Shown: in pieces, positions 5,650-11,986 of the stretch
Layout: the number at the start of each line of letters is the position of its first letter
How positions within the stretch are numbered: the stretch's first letter is position 1
Assembly: GCA_965220105.1 (NCBI GenBank)
Contig: OZ244811.1
Location: 3,472,001 to 3,536,000 of the forward strand
Length of the DNA: 64,000 nucleotides
Source: Bin87 sp965220105
Lineage (GTDB): Bacteria > Chloroflexota > Dehalococcoidia > Lucifugimonadales > UBA3495
Reading direction: 5' to 3'
Position numbers and translations under genes: made by a program
Notes under the pieces: model-generated
Database searches by the model: none
What the model saw: the letters and a program-made list of their open reading frames with translations, nothing else
Told to the model about the DNA's origin: nothing

Positions 5650-8564
5650 GGCTGGACCTCCCTGGGAGCGTCTTCGCCGGTCAGCATCCGCCGGACTTCC
5701 AGCGGGTCGCGCCGTCCGTTGGCGCAGTCCCCGCACTCCGGACCGGCTTCGTCGGGCAAAAGTTGGCGTTCGCAGCGCTCACACGCCCGTTTTCCCCCCG
5801 TTTTTGGGGGCGCCGTAAATTTTTCGGTGCCCAATCCTTGCAGTTCTTGCAATCCTTGCAGTGACTCGTCCGTATTTGCGTCCAGCAAGGGGAAGGCGCC
5901 GGCCCTGGAATCCGGCTCCTGCAACATCCATTGGGGAGTCCTGTTGTTGAGCAACGGACCCGCCACTATCCGAACCGTGGTATCCGACAATTCAAAGGTC
6001 TGGTGCAGCCAGGTCTTGATCAGTTTGGAAAGATTGATACGCCTTATCTTTTCAGTGGTGCCCTTGACCTGCAGCATACCGTCGGCGTCCTCTTCGTCGG
6101 GATTTCCCAACGCCATGGCGGCCAATTCCTTCACGCCCACGGGATTGCTTCGGTGGGTGTCCCACCACCACTGGATGAAGGGATGCTGCGACGCCTCGGC
6201 ATCCGTTATGGCACGCTCCTCGAACTCCACGGCGTTGGCGGTGAAATCGGCGAATCCGGCGGCTTCTAAAATGGCGGCCGTCTGCCTCTGCCATGCGGGG
6301 AACCGCCGGAGCGCCTTGGGCAGATCTGAGGCCGGTGGGCGATCAACCTCCAGCCAGTGGTGAACCAGGGACAGCGCCGCGTTGCGCATCCTGGGCAGGT
6401 TGTCCAGCAGGTAATCCGTTATGCTGTGATGACGGAACCCGTTGCGGTGGTCCGGGCGTTCGACTCCCGCGTCCAGCCGGATGTGCAGCGTGCGGTTGAC
6501 CAGCTCGGCAGCCATCGACACGTTGTTCGCGGTGGCCATCAGCATGTAGTTGCGAGGGTTGAGAATGAAGTTGCGACTGAAACCCAAGTCACGTGCCGGA
6601 AACTTGTCCTCGGCGGTGAGCAGGTCCGCCAGCATGCTGCTGACGATGGTGCCCGCCAGGTTGTCCAGGAGCACGATTCCGTTGGCGTCGCGACAGGTGG
6701 ACGCCACCCGTTTTTCGAACTCCAGCATTTCCCCGGGGGAATAGGTCGCCCGCATCGGCAGTCGGCCCGTGGTGAGCAGCGCAACCAGCTCGGTCAACAG
6801 GGTGGCTCCGGTGCCGGACTTCGGTTTGTCGACCATCATCAGGGGCGCCTTCGAATACGACCGGCGGCAGATTTTCGTGACGATGGCTGCGAACAGGTTC
6901 GTGCAGTCGGCGGCGGTGGGAAAGGGGAAATCGAAGAACAGGTCATCCAGCGCCGCCTTGGCCGCTTCCAGTTTCAGCGGTTCAAAGGGAAAAGGGTTCC
7001 GCAGGTACAGGCGCTCACTGAGGTGATACCCCTCCTCCGTGATCAAGCGGCCTGCGGCGGCGTTCAAAAAGGGATGGGTGATCACCGCCTCGAGTTGGGG
7101 CACATCCTCGGGAGGATTGACCAGCAGCGCGTTGGTCACCGAACGCTGGGGATGCCGAGGCCGCGGAGTCCTGAGGACGTAACGGAACGTCTCCGGCTCG
7201 TCCCGACGCTGACTCGCCTGGCGCAGCAGACGTCCGTGCTCCCGTTCCCCCACCGCATCCAGGACCGCCGCGGCCTCCTCCCAGGCGGAAAGGTCGTCAT
7301 CCGCCGGTGGCTCTTCCACAATGAGCTTTTCGTCGAATCCCTGATACCAGAACACCGACGCGGCCGACACGATGGCGATGCTGTCCCGGGTATGCTCGGC
7401 GATAACCCACTCACCATCGTCGCCGGTGGCCAGATAGACCAGGCGGCCGTCTTTGACGAAGAGAGCGGGTTGGGGCAGTCGTTCCTCGCGTTCGAGGATG
7501 CCCTTCCACACCTGCTCCACATGCTCGTCGAGGTGTTCTCGATCCGATGCCTCGATCAGAGGGCGCTTGGTGGCCCCGAGGCACCGGCCCTCCAGGTTGT
7601 GGGCGGCCAGTTCCAGGATCAAGGGGCCCAGTTGCCGCGCGTCGGTGAACCAGCCTTCCTCGATAACCCGGGCTCGTTGGTCCCGCTCCAGATCCGCCAG
7701 GTCCTCCCCGCGGCGGCGAAAGGCGTCGGTTGGCATGATCCGCACCTCGGCGGCGCCTGCCCTGAGACTGCCTATCGCCGCGCTCAGCGCCGCCCCGGTA
7801 CCGGGACGGTCGTTGTCGGGCGCAACCAGGATCTTCATCCCCGCGACATCGGAGTAGTCGGCCCTGCCCGCTCCGCTGGCGCCGCCCAGATAGGAGAAAG
7901 CCCGCCAACCGCACGCCGCGGCCGACTCCGCCGTGGTCTCTCCCTCGGTGATGATCCCCCAATCCCGCGTCCCGTGATCGCATTCCGGACCGTTTACGTC
8001 CGTCGGGTGACTGCAAGGATTGGACACCGAAAAATTTACGGCACCCCTATTTTCGGGGGATTCCGACGTGTGCTCCAGCAGCTGAAACCCGTCCGTTGGC
8101 CAGCCCTGCCACTTGCCGCGGTCCTTCATGCGGGGATGCTTGTGGGCGAACCGCTCGGTGCAGTCCCTGCGCCAGCAGGCTCCGTCGTAGCGCTCGACCA
8201 CCTGGACGGCATCCTCACCGGTGAGGCGGTTGTGATAGGTCCACTCGCGCACCTGGTAGGGCTGGCCGTTGCCATTGGACGGCCCGGGCAGCACAAACTC
8301 AGGAAGTCCGAGGTTCACGGTGACCCGCCTCTGAGCTTCCAGCCAATCGGTCTTGGCGTCCTTGTGCTTGTGGCAGTGGAAGTAAACGCGGCCGTTTTTG
8401 TCATCGGCCCAGCAGCCGGCGGGGTTGTCGCCGCCCACGTGGCAGGCGCGGGAGTTGAAACTGAACCGGCCACGGTTCCCCAAGCGTGTGGGTTTGAACC
8501 CGGCGGCGGTCGCCGCGGTGTGGGCTTCCTCCAGGGAGAAGGCGTTTCCCGAGTAAGATGGCAT
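5646..8564 (-). CDS. TOPRIM primase / AAA-type ATPase replication protein, 972 aa
   Basis: The largest protein of the element. The N-terminus has a Cys/His cluster (C41, C51, C64 with adjacent His) like the zinc region of mobile-element primases. A TOPRIM module follows with IITEGETTAES (E208) and ILVAPDNDRPG (D250, D252). An ATPase domain follows at about 570-690: DKPKSGTGATLL in the Walker A position, IVLLDNLAG as Walker B and NYMLMATANN as sensor 1. The usual P-loop Lys is Ala here (A587), so either this family binds nucleotide differently or activity is reduced. The C-terminus ends in a four-Cys finger, CERC...CGDC. Together this suggests priming and unwinding for element replication. GGAG precedes the ATG at 8564. 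Two inverted copies of a hairpin-forming repeat lie inside the coding sequence. Confidence 0.8.
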   Translation of the reverse strand: MPSYSGNAFSLEEAHTAATAAGFKPTRLGNRGRFSFNSRACHVGGDNPAGCWADDKNGRVYFHCHKHKDAKTDWLEAQRRVTVNLGLPEFVLPGPSNGNGQPYQVREWTYHNRLTGEDAVQVVERYDGACWRRDCTERFAHKHPRMKDRGKWQGWPTDGFQLLEHTSESPENRGAVNFSVSNPCSHPTDVNGPECDHGTRDWGIITEGETTAESAAACGWRAFSYLGGASGAGRADYSDVAGMKILVAPDNDRPGTGAALSAAIGSLRAGAAEVRIMPTDAFRRRGEDLADLERDQRARVIEEGWFTDARQLGPLILELAAHNLEGRCLGATKRPLIEASDREHLDEHVEQVWKGILEREERLPQPALFVKDGRLVYLATGDDGEWVIAEHTRDSIAIVSAASVFWYQGFDEKLIVEEPPADDDLSAWEEAAAVLDAVGEREHGRLLRQASQRRDEPETFRYVLRTPRPRHPQRSVTNALLVNPPEDVPQLEAVITHPFLNAAAGRLITEEGYHLSERLYLRNPFPFEPLKLEAAKAALDDLFFDFPFPTAADCTNLFAAIVTKICRRSYSKAPLMMVDKPKSGTGATLLTELVALLTTGRLPMRATYSPGEMLEFEKRVASTCRDANGIVLLDNLAGTIVSSMLADLLTAEDKFPARDLGFSRNFILNPRNYMLMATANNVSMAAELVNRTLHIRLDAGVERPDHRNGFRHHSITDYLLDNLPRMRNAALSLVHHWLEVDRPPASDLPKALRRFPAWQRQTAAILEAAGFADFTANAVEFEERAITDAEASQHPFIQWWWDTHRSNPVGVKELAAMALGNPDEEDADGMLQVKGTTEKIRRINLSKLIKTWLHQTFELSDTTVRIVAGPLLNNRTPQWMLQEPDSRAGAFPLLDANTDESLQGLQELQGLGTEKFTAPPKTGGKRACERCERQLLPDEAGPECGDCANGRRDPLEVRRMLTGEDAPREVQP
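5795..5843. repeat. Structured repeat inside the primase gene, copy 1
   Basis: 49 bp matching the reverse complement of 8011-8059 at 42 positions. It comprises a C5 / G5 mini-hairpin with a variable loop, then a second imperfect hairpin around TAAATTTTT, then AATCCTTGCAG. Just to its right the CTTGCA word recurs twice more. It lies in-frame within the 3' part of the primase gene. Confidence 0.8.
8011..8059. repeat. Structured repeat inside the primase gene, copy 2 (inverted)
   Basis: Inverted partner of 5795-5843, in the 5' part of the same gene. Of seven differences between the copies, five fall in the loop of the C5/G5 hairpin and only two in the remaining 33 bases, so the stems are conserved and the loop is free. 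The encoded peptides differ because the orientation is opposite. Confidence 0.8.
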
Positions 8565-8566
8565 CG

Positions 8567-8896
8567 CTACTTCTCCGTGGAATGCGCCAGGCGGTTCTTG
8601 ATGTCGCTCATGCTGCGGTTCATGTTCCTGGGGGTCAGCACCCCCGCTGGAAGGTCAGGACGATCTGTCTGATATCCGCAGGTCTGGCAGATGGCCCAGT
8701 CGGGCGCGGCGATGCGCAGGTCGTGGCGTCCGCAGCGTGGGCAGTTCGCCAGCGGGAACTTACCGCCGGCCACCGCGTTGGCCCAGTCCTGGTGCAGGCG
8801 GCTACAGTAGACTTGGGTTGCGATGCAACTCGTTGGAGGATGGTTGAAGGGTTGGCGGCACCAGGCACAGGTGGCCATGTTCGTTCCAGCGCTCAT
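8567..8896 (-). CDS. Multi-zinc-ribbon protein, 109 aa
   Basis: Contains three Cys clusters: CAWCRQPF near the N-terminus paired with TSCIATQVYCSR; CPRCGRHDL; and CQTCGYQTD. The last two clusters form a standard four-Cys ribbon of about 20 residues. The N-terminal half resembles fingers that bind nucleic acid in phage proteins. Its ATG overlaps the stop of the upstream gene (TGATG), and its stop is two bases before the primase start, so it is probably co-translated with the primase. The C-terminus NMNRSMSDIKNRLAHS is helical. The exact function is unknown. Confidence 0.7.
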   Translation of the reverse strand: MSAGTNMATCAWCRQPFNHPPTSCIATQVYCSRLHQDWANAVAGGKFPLANCPRCGRHDLRIAAPDWAICQTCGYQTDRPDLPAGVLTPRNMNRSMSDIKNRLAHSTEK

Positions 8897-9375
8897 CAGG
8901 CCTGCTCCTGTTCAACGCGGTCCGCGACATCGCATACGCACGTTGCGGGGTCGGCGCAGGCGCAGACGAACATGACGGCGATGCCGCCCTGGTTGTGCCG
9001 GTGGGGTTCATCTGATTCTGCGCAACCCGGGCAATCGACAAACGGCCCGATCCCCCAGGCCCGCATGTCCCCACAGTGCGCACAATCCTCGCCGCAACCA
9101 CATCGACACTGGGTGAGCCCGTCATCCTCGCCGTTGGACGGAACGGCGGTGTCTCCGTCCGATGCCTTGAGGTTTTCCACCAGGAAAAACCCCGGCTCCT
9201 CGGAGTAGAACCAGCGGTCCATGGGGTGGTCGTGGTCATGGAACCACTGGCTCAAACCTCCGTAGAAGATCTGCTGCACGTCCTCGGCGTTGAGGCCGGC
9301 GTCGAGGGCGTGTTCCACGGCTGCCAGGAATTGACGCGCTTCCTCTCGCTTCTGTTGCCTATTCGTCGACGTCAT
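8896..9375 (-). CDS. Cys-rich element protein with shared HALD...HDH module, 159 aa
   Basis: The ATG at 9375 (MTSTNRQQKREEARQFLAAV) is used; a longer frame upstream lies on another gene. Residues about 15-55 form a module, EHALDAGLNAEDVQQIFYGG then LSQWFHDHDHPMDRWF, that recurs in the 173-residue protein at 10534-11055. The centre has CRCGCGEDCAHCGD, DCPGCAES and a Cys-rich tail CACADPATCVCD. The CRCGCGxDC piece is shared with the 50-residue protein at 1509-1661. This looks like a helical recognition module joined to a metal-binding domain. Function unknown. Confidence 0.7.
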   Translation of the reverse strand: MTSTNRQQKREEARQFLAAVEHALDAGLNAEDVQQIFYGGLSQWFHDHDHPMDRWFYSEEPGFFLVENLKASDGDTAVPSNGEDDGLTQCRCGCGEDCAHCGDMRAWGIGPFVDCPGCAESDEPHRHNQGGIAVMFVCACADPATCVCDVADRVEQEQA

Positions 9376-9595
9376 GCATTCCCCCTCGAACCGCCGCGGC
9401 GTTGGCGAACTGCTGCCGCCGTTGCCACCAGGCGGCGCACTCGTGAACCACGGCCATGATCTCCGCGCCGGTCCAGCCCTCGTCCAGGGCACGGTCAATG
9501 GCCTCGATGACATCCGCGGGTAGCAACGCCTTGTTGATGGCCTTCGCCAGCGGCGATCGCCGTTTGCACTGGGTCAGGTCAGTGGATATGCTCAT
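9359..9595 (-). CDS. Small helical element protein, 78 aa
   Basis: Reads MSISTDLTQCKRRSPLAKAI and then VIEAIDRALDEGWTGAEIMA and ECAAWWQRRQQF. The IDRALDEGWTGAEIM stretch is the same type of module as HALDxGxxAEDI in the proteins at 8896-9375 and 10534-11055, so this may be a minimal stand-alone version. Its start overlaps the end of the upstream gene (ATGA) and its end overlaps the next gene by 17 bases in another frame, typical of compact phage-like operons. No cysteine ribbon. Confidence 0.65.
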   Translation of the reverse strand: MSISTDLTQCKRRSPLAKAINKALLPADVIEAIDRALDEGWTGAEIMAVVHECAAWWQRRQQFANAAAVRGGMHDVDE

Positions 9596-10041
9596 GGCGT
9601 CGCCTCCCCGTTACGGGTGGCGCGCAAGGCCTGCACTTCAGCCTGGATCTCCCTGGCCTTTTCACGGTGAGCTGTGTCGGCCTTTTTCGCCGCGGCCACC
9701 GCCTGCTGGTGGCGGTCCCGGTCGTATTCGTCCCGGCGGAAGACGGCGATGTAGACCGGCCCACCGTCGTCCCGGTCCTCGGAGTGACCGATGCGGATGT
9801 GCGCCGCGGTCCAACCTGAGGCGGTCATCTCGTTGAGGTCGTCCTGGAACTCGTGGAAGGTTCGCTTTTCGATGACGCGGTAGGGCTCGGAGTTGTGGAG
9901 ATCGGCCCAGGCCCGCTCCAGGTCGATGCGGAACCTGCACAGAGGGCAACGGGCGCAGTGGTCGCCGACGTATTCCACGCCGTCAGGGTAGTCGCAGTCC
10001 CGGCACTCGTGAATGAACCGGTGTTCGTTGGGTGTGGTCAT
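9592..10041 (-). CDS. Zinc-ribbon protein with coiled-coil C-terminus, 149 aa
   Basis: Begins MTTPNEHRFIHECRDCDYPD and has a second pair HCARCPLCRFRI, a four-Cys (possibly five) ribbon. The middle region (EKRTFHEFQDDLNEMTASGW, then HIRIGHSED) resembles an alpha/beta domain, and the C-terminus AAAKKADTAHREKAREIQAE is a strongly helical, probable coiled coil. The ATG at 10041 is chosen because GGAG sits nine bases upstream; an ATG seven codons earlier has none. No named family; zinc and coiled coil suggest a structural or DNA-associated protein. Confidence 0.7.
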   Translation of the reverse strand: MTTPNEHRFIHECRDCDYPDGVEYVGDHCARCPLCRFRIDLERAWADLHNSEPYRVIEKRTFHEFQDDLNEMTASGWTAAHIRIGHSEDRDDGGPVYIAVFRRDEYDRDRHQQAVAAAKKADTAHREKAREIQAEVQALRATRNGEATP

Positions 10042-10062
10042 TGTGCTAAACTCCAATTGCAT

Positions 10063-10121
10063 TTTTTGGCGTTGCGCCGTCGTGGGATTGCCCTCCCACC
10101 GGCGGCGCTGTTCGTTGGTTG
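10063..10121 (-). other. Intergenic stem-loop in the element operon (copy 1), 10074-10108
   Basis: Between two minus-strand genes, a strong imperfect hairpin: GCGCCG...TGGGA at the left pairs with TCCCA...CGGCGC at the right. A hairpin of the same sequence design fills the next gap upstream (10484-10518). There is no U-run, so this is not a classic terminator; RNA processing or partial termination is possible. Confidence 0.5.
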
Positions 10122-10454
10122 TTACCGCTCGTCCACGACCGAAATGGCGTAGTGACGAGATTGGACCTCAAAGCATTCGCGGCAGATGCGGTAACCGCAC
10201 TCACAACGCCACACGGCAGCGCCGTCGCTGCGCATGTGCATGGGATCCACGCAGTCATCGGGTTCGCCATGCTTGCCGAACGGCCAGATGACCAGCTGGT
10301 GCGGGTGGTGGTTCTCCTGGTCGGCTTGCAGACGCAGTCGCCCCAGCTCGGTGAGGTCCCACCGCTCGTTCTGGATCAATTCCGACAGCAGGTGATGGAC
10401 GACGAGATCGTTCTCGTGGTTGACGTCGATGGTTTCGGGGTTCTGAGTGGTCAT
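10122..10454 (-). CDS. CxC/CxxC element protein, 110 aa
   Basis: Starts MTTQNPETIDVNHENDLVVH at 10454 with AAGGAG eight bases upstream; a longer frame upstream is shadow of the next gene. A helical N-terminal half (LLSELIQNERWDLTELGRLR) looks like a small winged-helix-type segment but this is only an impression. The C-terminal half has KHGEPDDCVDPMHMR and WRCECGYRICRECFEV, a Cys cluster of ribbon type. Zinc-binding is likely, function unknown. Flanked on both sides by the related intergenic stem-loops. Confidence 0.7.
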   Translation of the reverse strand: MTTQNPETIDVNHENDLVVHHLLSELIQNERWDLTELGRLRLQADQENHHPHQLVIWPFGKHGEPDDCVDPMHMRSDGAAVWRCECGYRICRECFEVQSRHYAISVVDER

Positions 10455-10533
10455 GTGATAGACTCCTTGCGCTTTACAGCTTTGCGCCGTCGTTGGGAGT
10501 GCAGCCCTTCGACGGCGTTGTTCATTGCGGCGT
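10455..10533 (-). other. Intergenic stem-loop in the element operon (copy 2), 10484-10518
   Basis: CGCCGTCG pairs perfectly with CGACGGCG around GGG/CCC and a short loop. The left arm TTGCGCCGTCG and the following bases are shared with the hairpin at 10074-10108, so the two gaps hold copies of one element. Confidence 0.5.
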
Positions 10534-11055
10534 TCAATCCTGGAGCACATCCAGGTTGGCGGGCGTCGCATCGATCCGACGCCGGAGGGCGTCGACGCTC
10601 TTGCTGAGAAACCAGGAGGTGGCGTGATCGTGCTCCTCCATCCATTGCCCCAGGCGCAGGTAGACGATCTGGATGATGTCCTCAGCGCCCATGCCGCCGT
10701 CCAGTGCGTGGTCCACAGCCTCCCGAAACAGCGGCTCGGTAATGTCCAAAGCCGCGGACGGCGTGCCCCACTTCGCGATACGGACCTGTCTGGCCCGGTA
10801 GGCATCGGCAATGGCGGGGGCAGTCTCGTCCAGGGCATCCACCAGTCCCAGCATGGCCCAGCGCTGCCCATAGGCTTCATGGGTCAAGGCACGGAACGTC
10901 CATGCCGCCCACGTCTGAAACTGTTTGGGAGTTAGATTGGCCGGGTCGTCGGAGCACTCGACGTGGACGAACCGGTTCGCGCCGCCCTCCTGGTCCTGGA
11001 CTTCGACGGCGTCGGCGATGTCGCTGATCTTCCCGCCGCATGTGGCACAGTTCAT
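10534..11055 (-). CDS. CxxC plus HALD...HDH module element protein, 173 aa
   Basis: First gene of the co-oriented run after the helix-turn-helix gene. It begins MNCATCGGKISDIADAVEVQ with a Cys pair and FVHVECSDD, a half-ribbon with a third Cys. The middle is helical (FQTWAAWTFRALTHEAYG, then LVDALDETAPAIADAYRARQ). The C-terminal part DHALDGGMGAEDIIQIVYLR, LGQWMEEHDHATSWF repeats the module in the 159-residue protein at 8896-9375. The ribosome site (GGAGG) sits inside the 3' arm of a perfect hairpin directly upstream of the ATG at 11055, suggesting controlled translation. Function unknown. Confidence 0.72.
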   Translation of the reverse strand: MNCATCGGKISDIADAVEVQDQEGGANRFVHVECSDDPANLTPKQFQTWAAWTFRALTHEAYGQRWAMLGLVDALDETAPAIADAYRARQVRIAKWGTPSAALDITEPLFREAVDHALDGGMGAEDIIQIVYLRLGQWMEEHDHATSWFLSKSVDALRRRIDATPANLDVLQD

Positions 11056-11083
11056 AAAAAACCTCCAGCGTTTTGCTGGAGGT
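11056..11083 (-). promoter_or_regulatory. Terminator-like hairpin that also sequesters the ribosome site of 10534-11055
   Basis: On the minus strand a perfect 9-bp stem (ACCTCCAGC pairing with GCTGGAGGT, five-base loop) is followed at once by six U and then the ATG at 11055. It has the form of an intrinsic terminator, and its 3' arm contains the GGAGG that would start translation. RNA arriving from the upstream gene would fold or terminate here; RNA started inside the stem would leave GGAGG free. Confidence 0.7.
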
Positions 11084-11113
11084 AGATTAGGTTAGAAGCC
11101 GCAGACTTGTCAA
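11084..11113 (-). promoter_or_regulatory. Possible promoter inside the end of the helix-turn-helix gene
   Basis: A perfect TTGACA (11113-11108) is followed after 18 bases by TAATCT, a poor -10. Transcription from it would begin within the 5' arm of the hairpin at 11061-11083 and so bypass the terminator-like fold. The -35 match is strong, the -10 match weak. Confidence 0.35.
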
Positions 11114-11129
11114 GAAGCCGCAGACTTGT
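11094..11129 (-). repeat. Tandem 17-bp direct repeat at the end of the helix-turn-helix gene
   Basis: AGAAGCCGCAGACTTGT occurs at 11094-11110 and again at 11113-11129. The right copy encodes the final Lys-Ser-Ala-Ala-Ser of the gene and the left copy follows its stop codon, so the gene end has been duplicated. It may be a binding site for the gene's own product or a remnant of slippage. Confidence 0.75.
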
Positions 11130-11511
11130 TATGCCACGGTTTTCGCGGATGGTCGCGACAGTATTCGATACCGGCTTCTACGGTGACTATGTAACCTCCA
11201 CCGGGGGAGCGGGCCCGGAGTCGCCCACGCCGGGGCAACTTGCCACGGTCAACCCAACTCCGCAGCGTCTTGACGGAGATCCCGTACTTCTTGCTGGCGC
11301 TGGGCAGGTCGATCAGGCCCTCGGGCAGGCTTCCGGGCTCGTAGACAACGTCGTCCGCCTCGGTGGGATGGACGGATCTGTCGTTGTGTCCGTTGTTTGC
11401 GGCGGCGGTGATCATGCTGACCATATCGTCCAGGGAAAGGCCGTCCTCTCTGGCTCGCTCGATGGCGGCTAGGAAAGCTTCGCGCTTACTGTCTTTCAGC
11501 GAGTCTAGCAT
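11110..11511 (-). CDS. Helix-turn-helix (excisionase/MerR-like) DNA-binding protein, 133 aa
   Basis: The C-terminal half has LIDLPSASKKYGISVKTLRS followed by WVDRGKLPRRGRLR and GGYIVTVEAGIEYC, the helix-turn-helix plus wing of the excisionase/AlpA type (family knowledge: these bind near attachment sites or at promoters). The N-terminal half is helical, with AIERAREDGLSLDDMVSMIT related to the module found in other proteins of the element. A TTG four codons upstream is possible but the ATG at 11511 is preferred. It is the tRNA-proximal gene, where integrative elements often encode their recombination-directionality factor. Upstream lie two perfect palindromes that could be its operators. Confidence 0.75.
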   Translation of the reverse strand: MLDSLKDSKREAFLAAIERAREDGLSLDDMVSMITAAANNGHNDRSVHPTEADDVVYEPGSLPEGLIDLPSASKKYGISVKTLRSWVDRGKLPRRGRLRARSPGGGYIVTVEAGIEYCRDHPRKPWHNKSAAS

Positions 11512-11528
11512 ACCGGTCAGCAATTAGT

Positions 11529-11573
11529 GCCCGTGTGCGGGCTCGATCAATGGCCTCTGGGCTCGCGTGAGCC
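11529..11573. promoter_or_regulatory. Two palindromes upstream of the helix-turn-helix gene
   Basis: GCCCG-TGTG-CGGGC at 11529-11542 and GGCTC-GCGT-GAGCC at 11560-11573, about 30 bases apart centre to centre (roughly three helical turns), immediately upstream of the gene start. Their placement fits operators for an autoregulated element repressor; this is inference. Confidence 0.45.
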
Positions 11574-11778
11574 GGGAACCGATTTGGGCGGATTTTGTCC
11601 GATTTAGAAGTCTCTGCGGTATTGGCTTGGAATGCTCGTGTTTGACCCGGTAGGGTCCCGTCCGATTACGTCGGAGTGCACCGATTTTTCGACTTCGGGC
11701 GGGATTCGGGGCGGGAATTGTGCCGTCCATCCCTCGGACAAGCGGAATCCCTACTTGAAATTCCTGCTGTTGAAAAAT
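11574..11778. other. Gap between element and tRNA-Leu; candidate attachment region
   Basis: No convincing gene. A 68-codon frame on the minus strand (11524-11730) has an Arg/Pro-rich composition and no family look. If the element integrated at the tRNA, one attachment site would lie at the tRNA 3' end near 11779; the second copy is outside the window so it cannot be confirmed. GAAAAATT occurs on both sides of the tRNA (near 11772 and 11871), too short to call. Confidence 0.3.
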
Positions 11779-11865
11779 TGGTGCCGAAGGTCAGACTCGA
11801 ACTGACACGGGATACTCTCCCACCGGTTTTTGAGACCGGCGCGTCTACCATTCCGCCACTTCGGC
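11779..11865 (-). tRNA. tRNA-Leu (anticodon CAA)
   Basis: The reverse complement folds as a class II tRNA. The acceptor stem GCCGAAG pairs with CTTCGGC, the anticodon stem CCGGT/ACCGG encloses the loop CTCAAAA giving anticodon CAA (reads UUG), the variable arm is long (GGGA...TCCC), the T-arm carries GTTCGAGTC, and CCA is encoded at 11781-11779. The element on its 3' side fits the common use of tRNA 3' ends as integration sites. Confidence 0.93.
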
Positions 11866-11875
11866 TGCTGGAAAA

Positions 11876-11881
11876 ATTATA
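11876..11881 (-). promoter_or_regulatory. -10 box for tRNA-Leu
   Basis: A perfect TATAAT ends about ten bases upstream of the tRNA 5' end. No good TTGACA is seen at the matching distance, but the position is right for the tRNA promoter. Confidence 0.55.
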
Positions 11882-11986
11882 GCATGGTTGCTTTTGCCGA
11901 CACCGCCGTTGTAGCATATTTGGGCCGGTCTGCGTCCTTCTGAACAGGGCATTTGCTCCCCGATCGGCGCCAGGAACGGTGGTGCG

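Noticed and set aside
6357..8672. A 771-codon plus-strand frame opposite the primase gene
   Set aside because: It is the antisense shadow of the minus-strand primase gene, which has TOPRIM and ATPase motifs; the plus-strand translation is Gly/Arg/Val rich without motifs.
11524..11730. Integrase fragment between the element and the tRNA
   Set aside because: The 68-codon frame has no tyrosine recombinase motifs (R..HxxR..Y) and an Arg/Pro-rich composition.
1..11778. Complete prophage
   Set aside because: No capsid, terminase, portal, tail or lysis gene is recognisable; only replication-like, nuclease and regulatory genes are seen.
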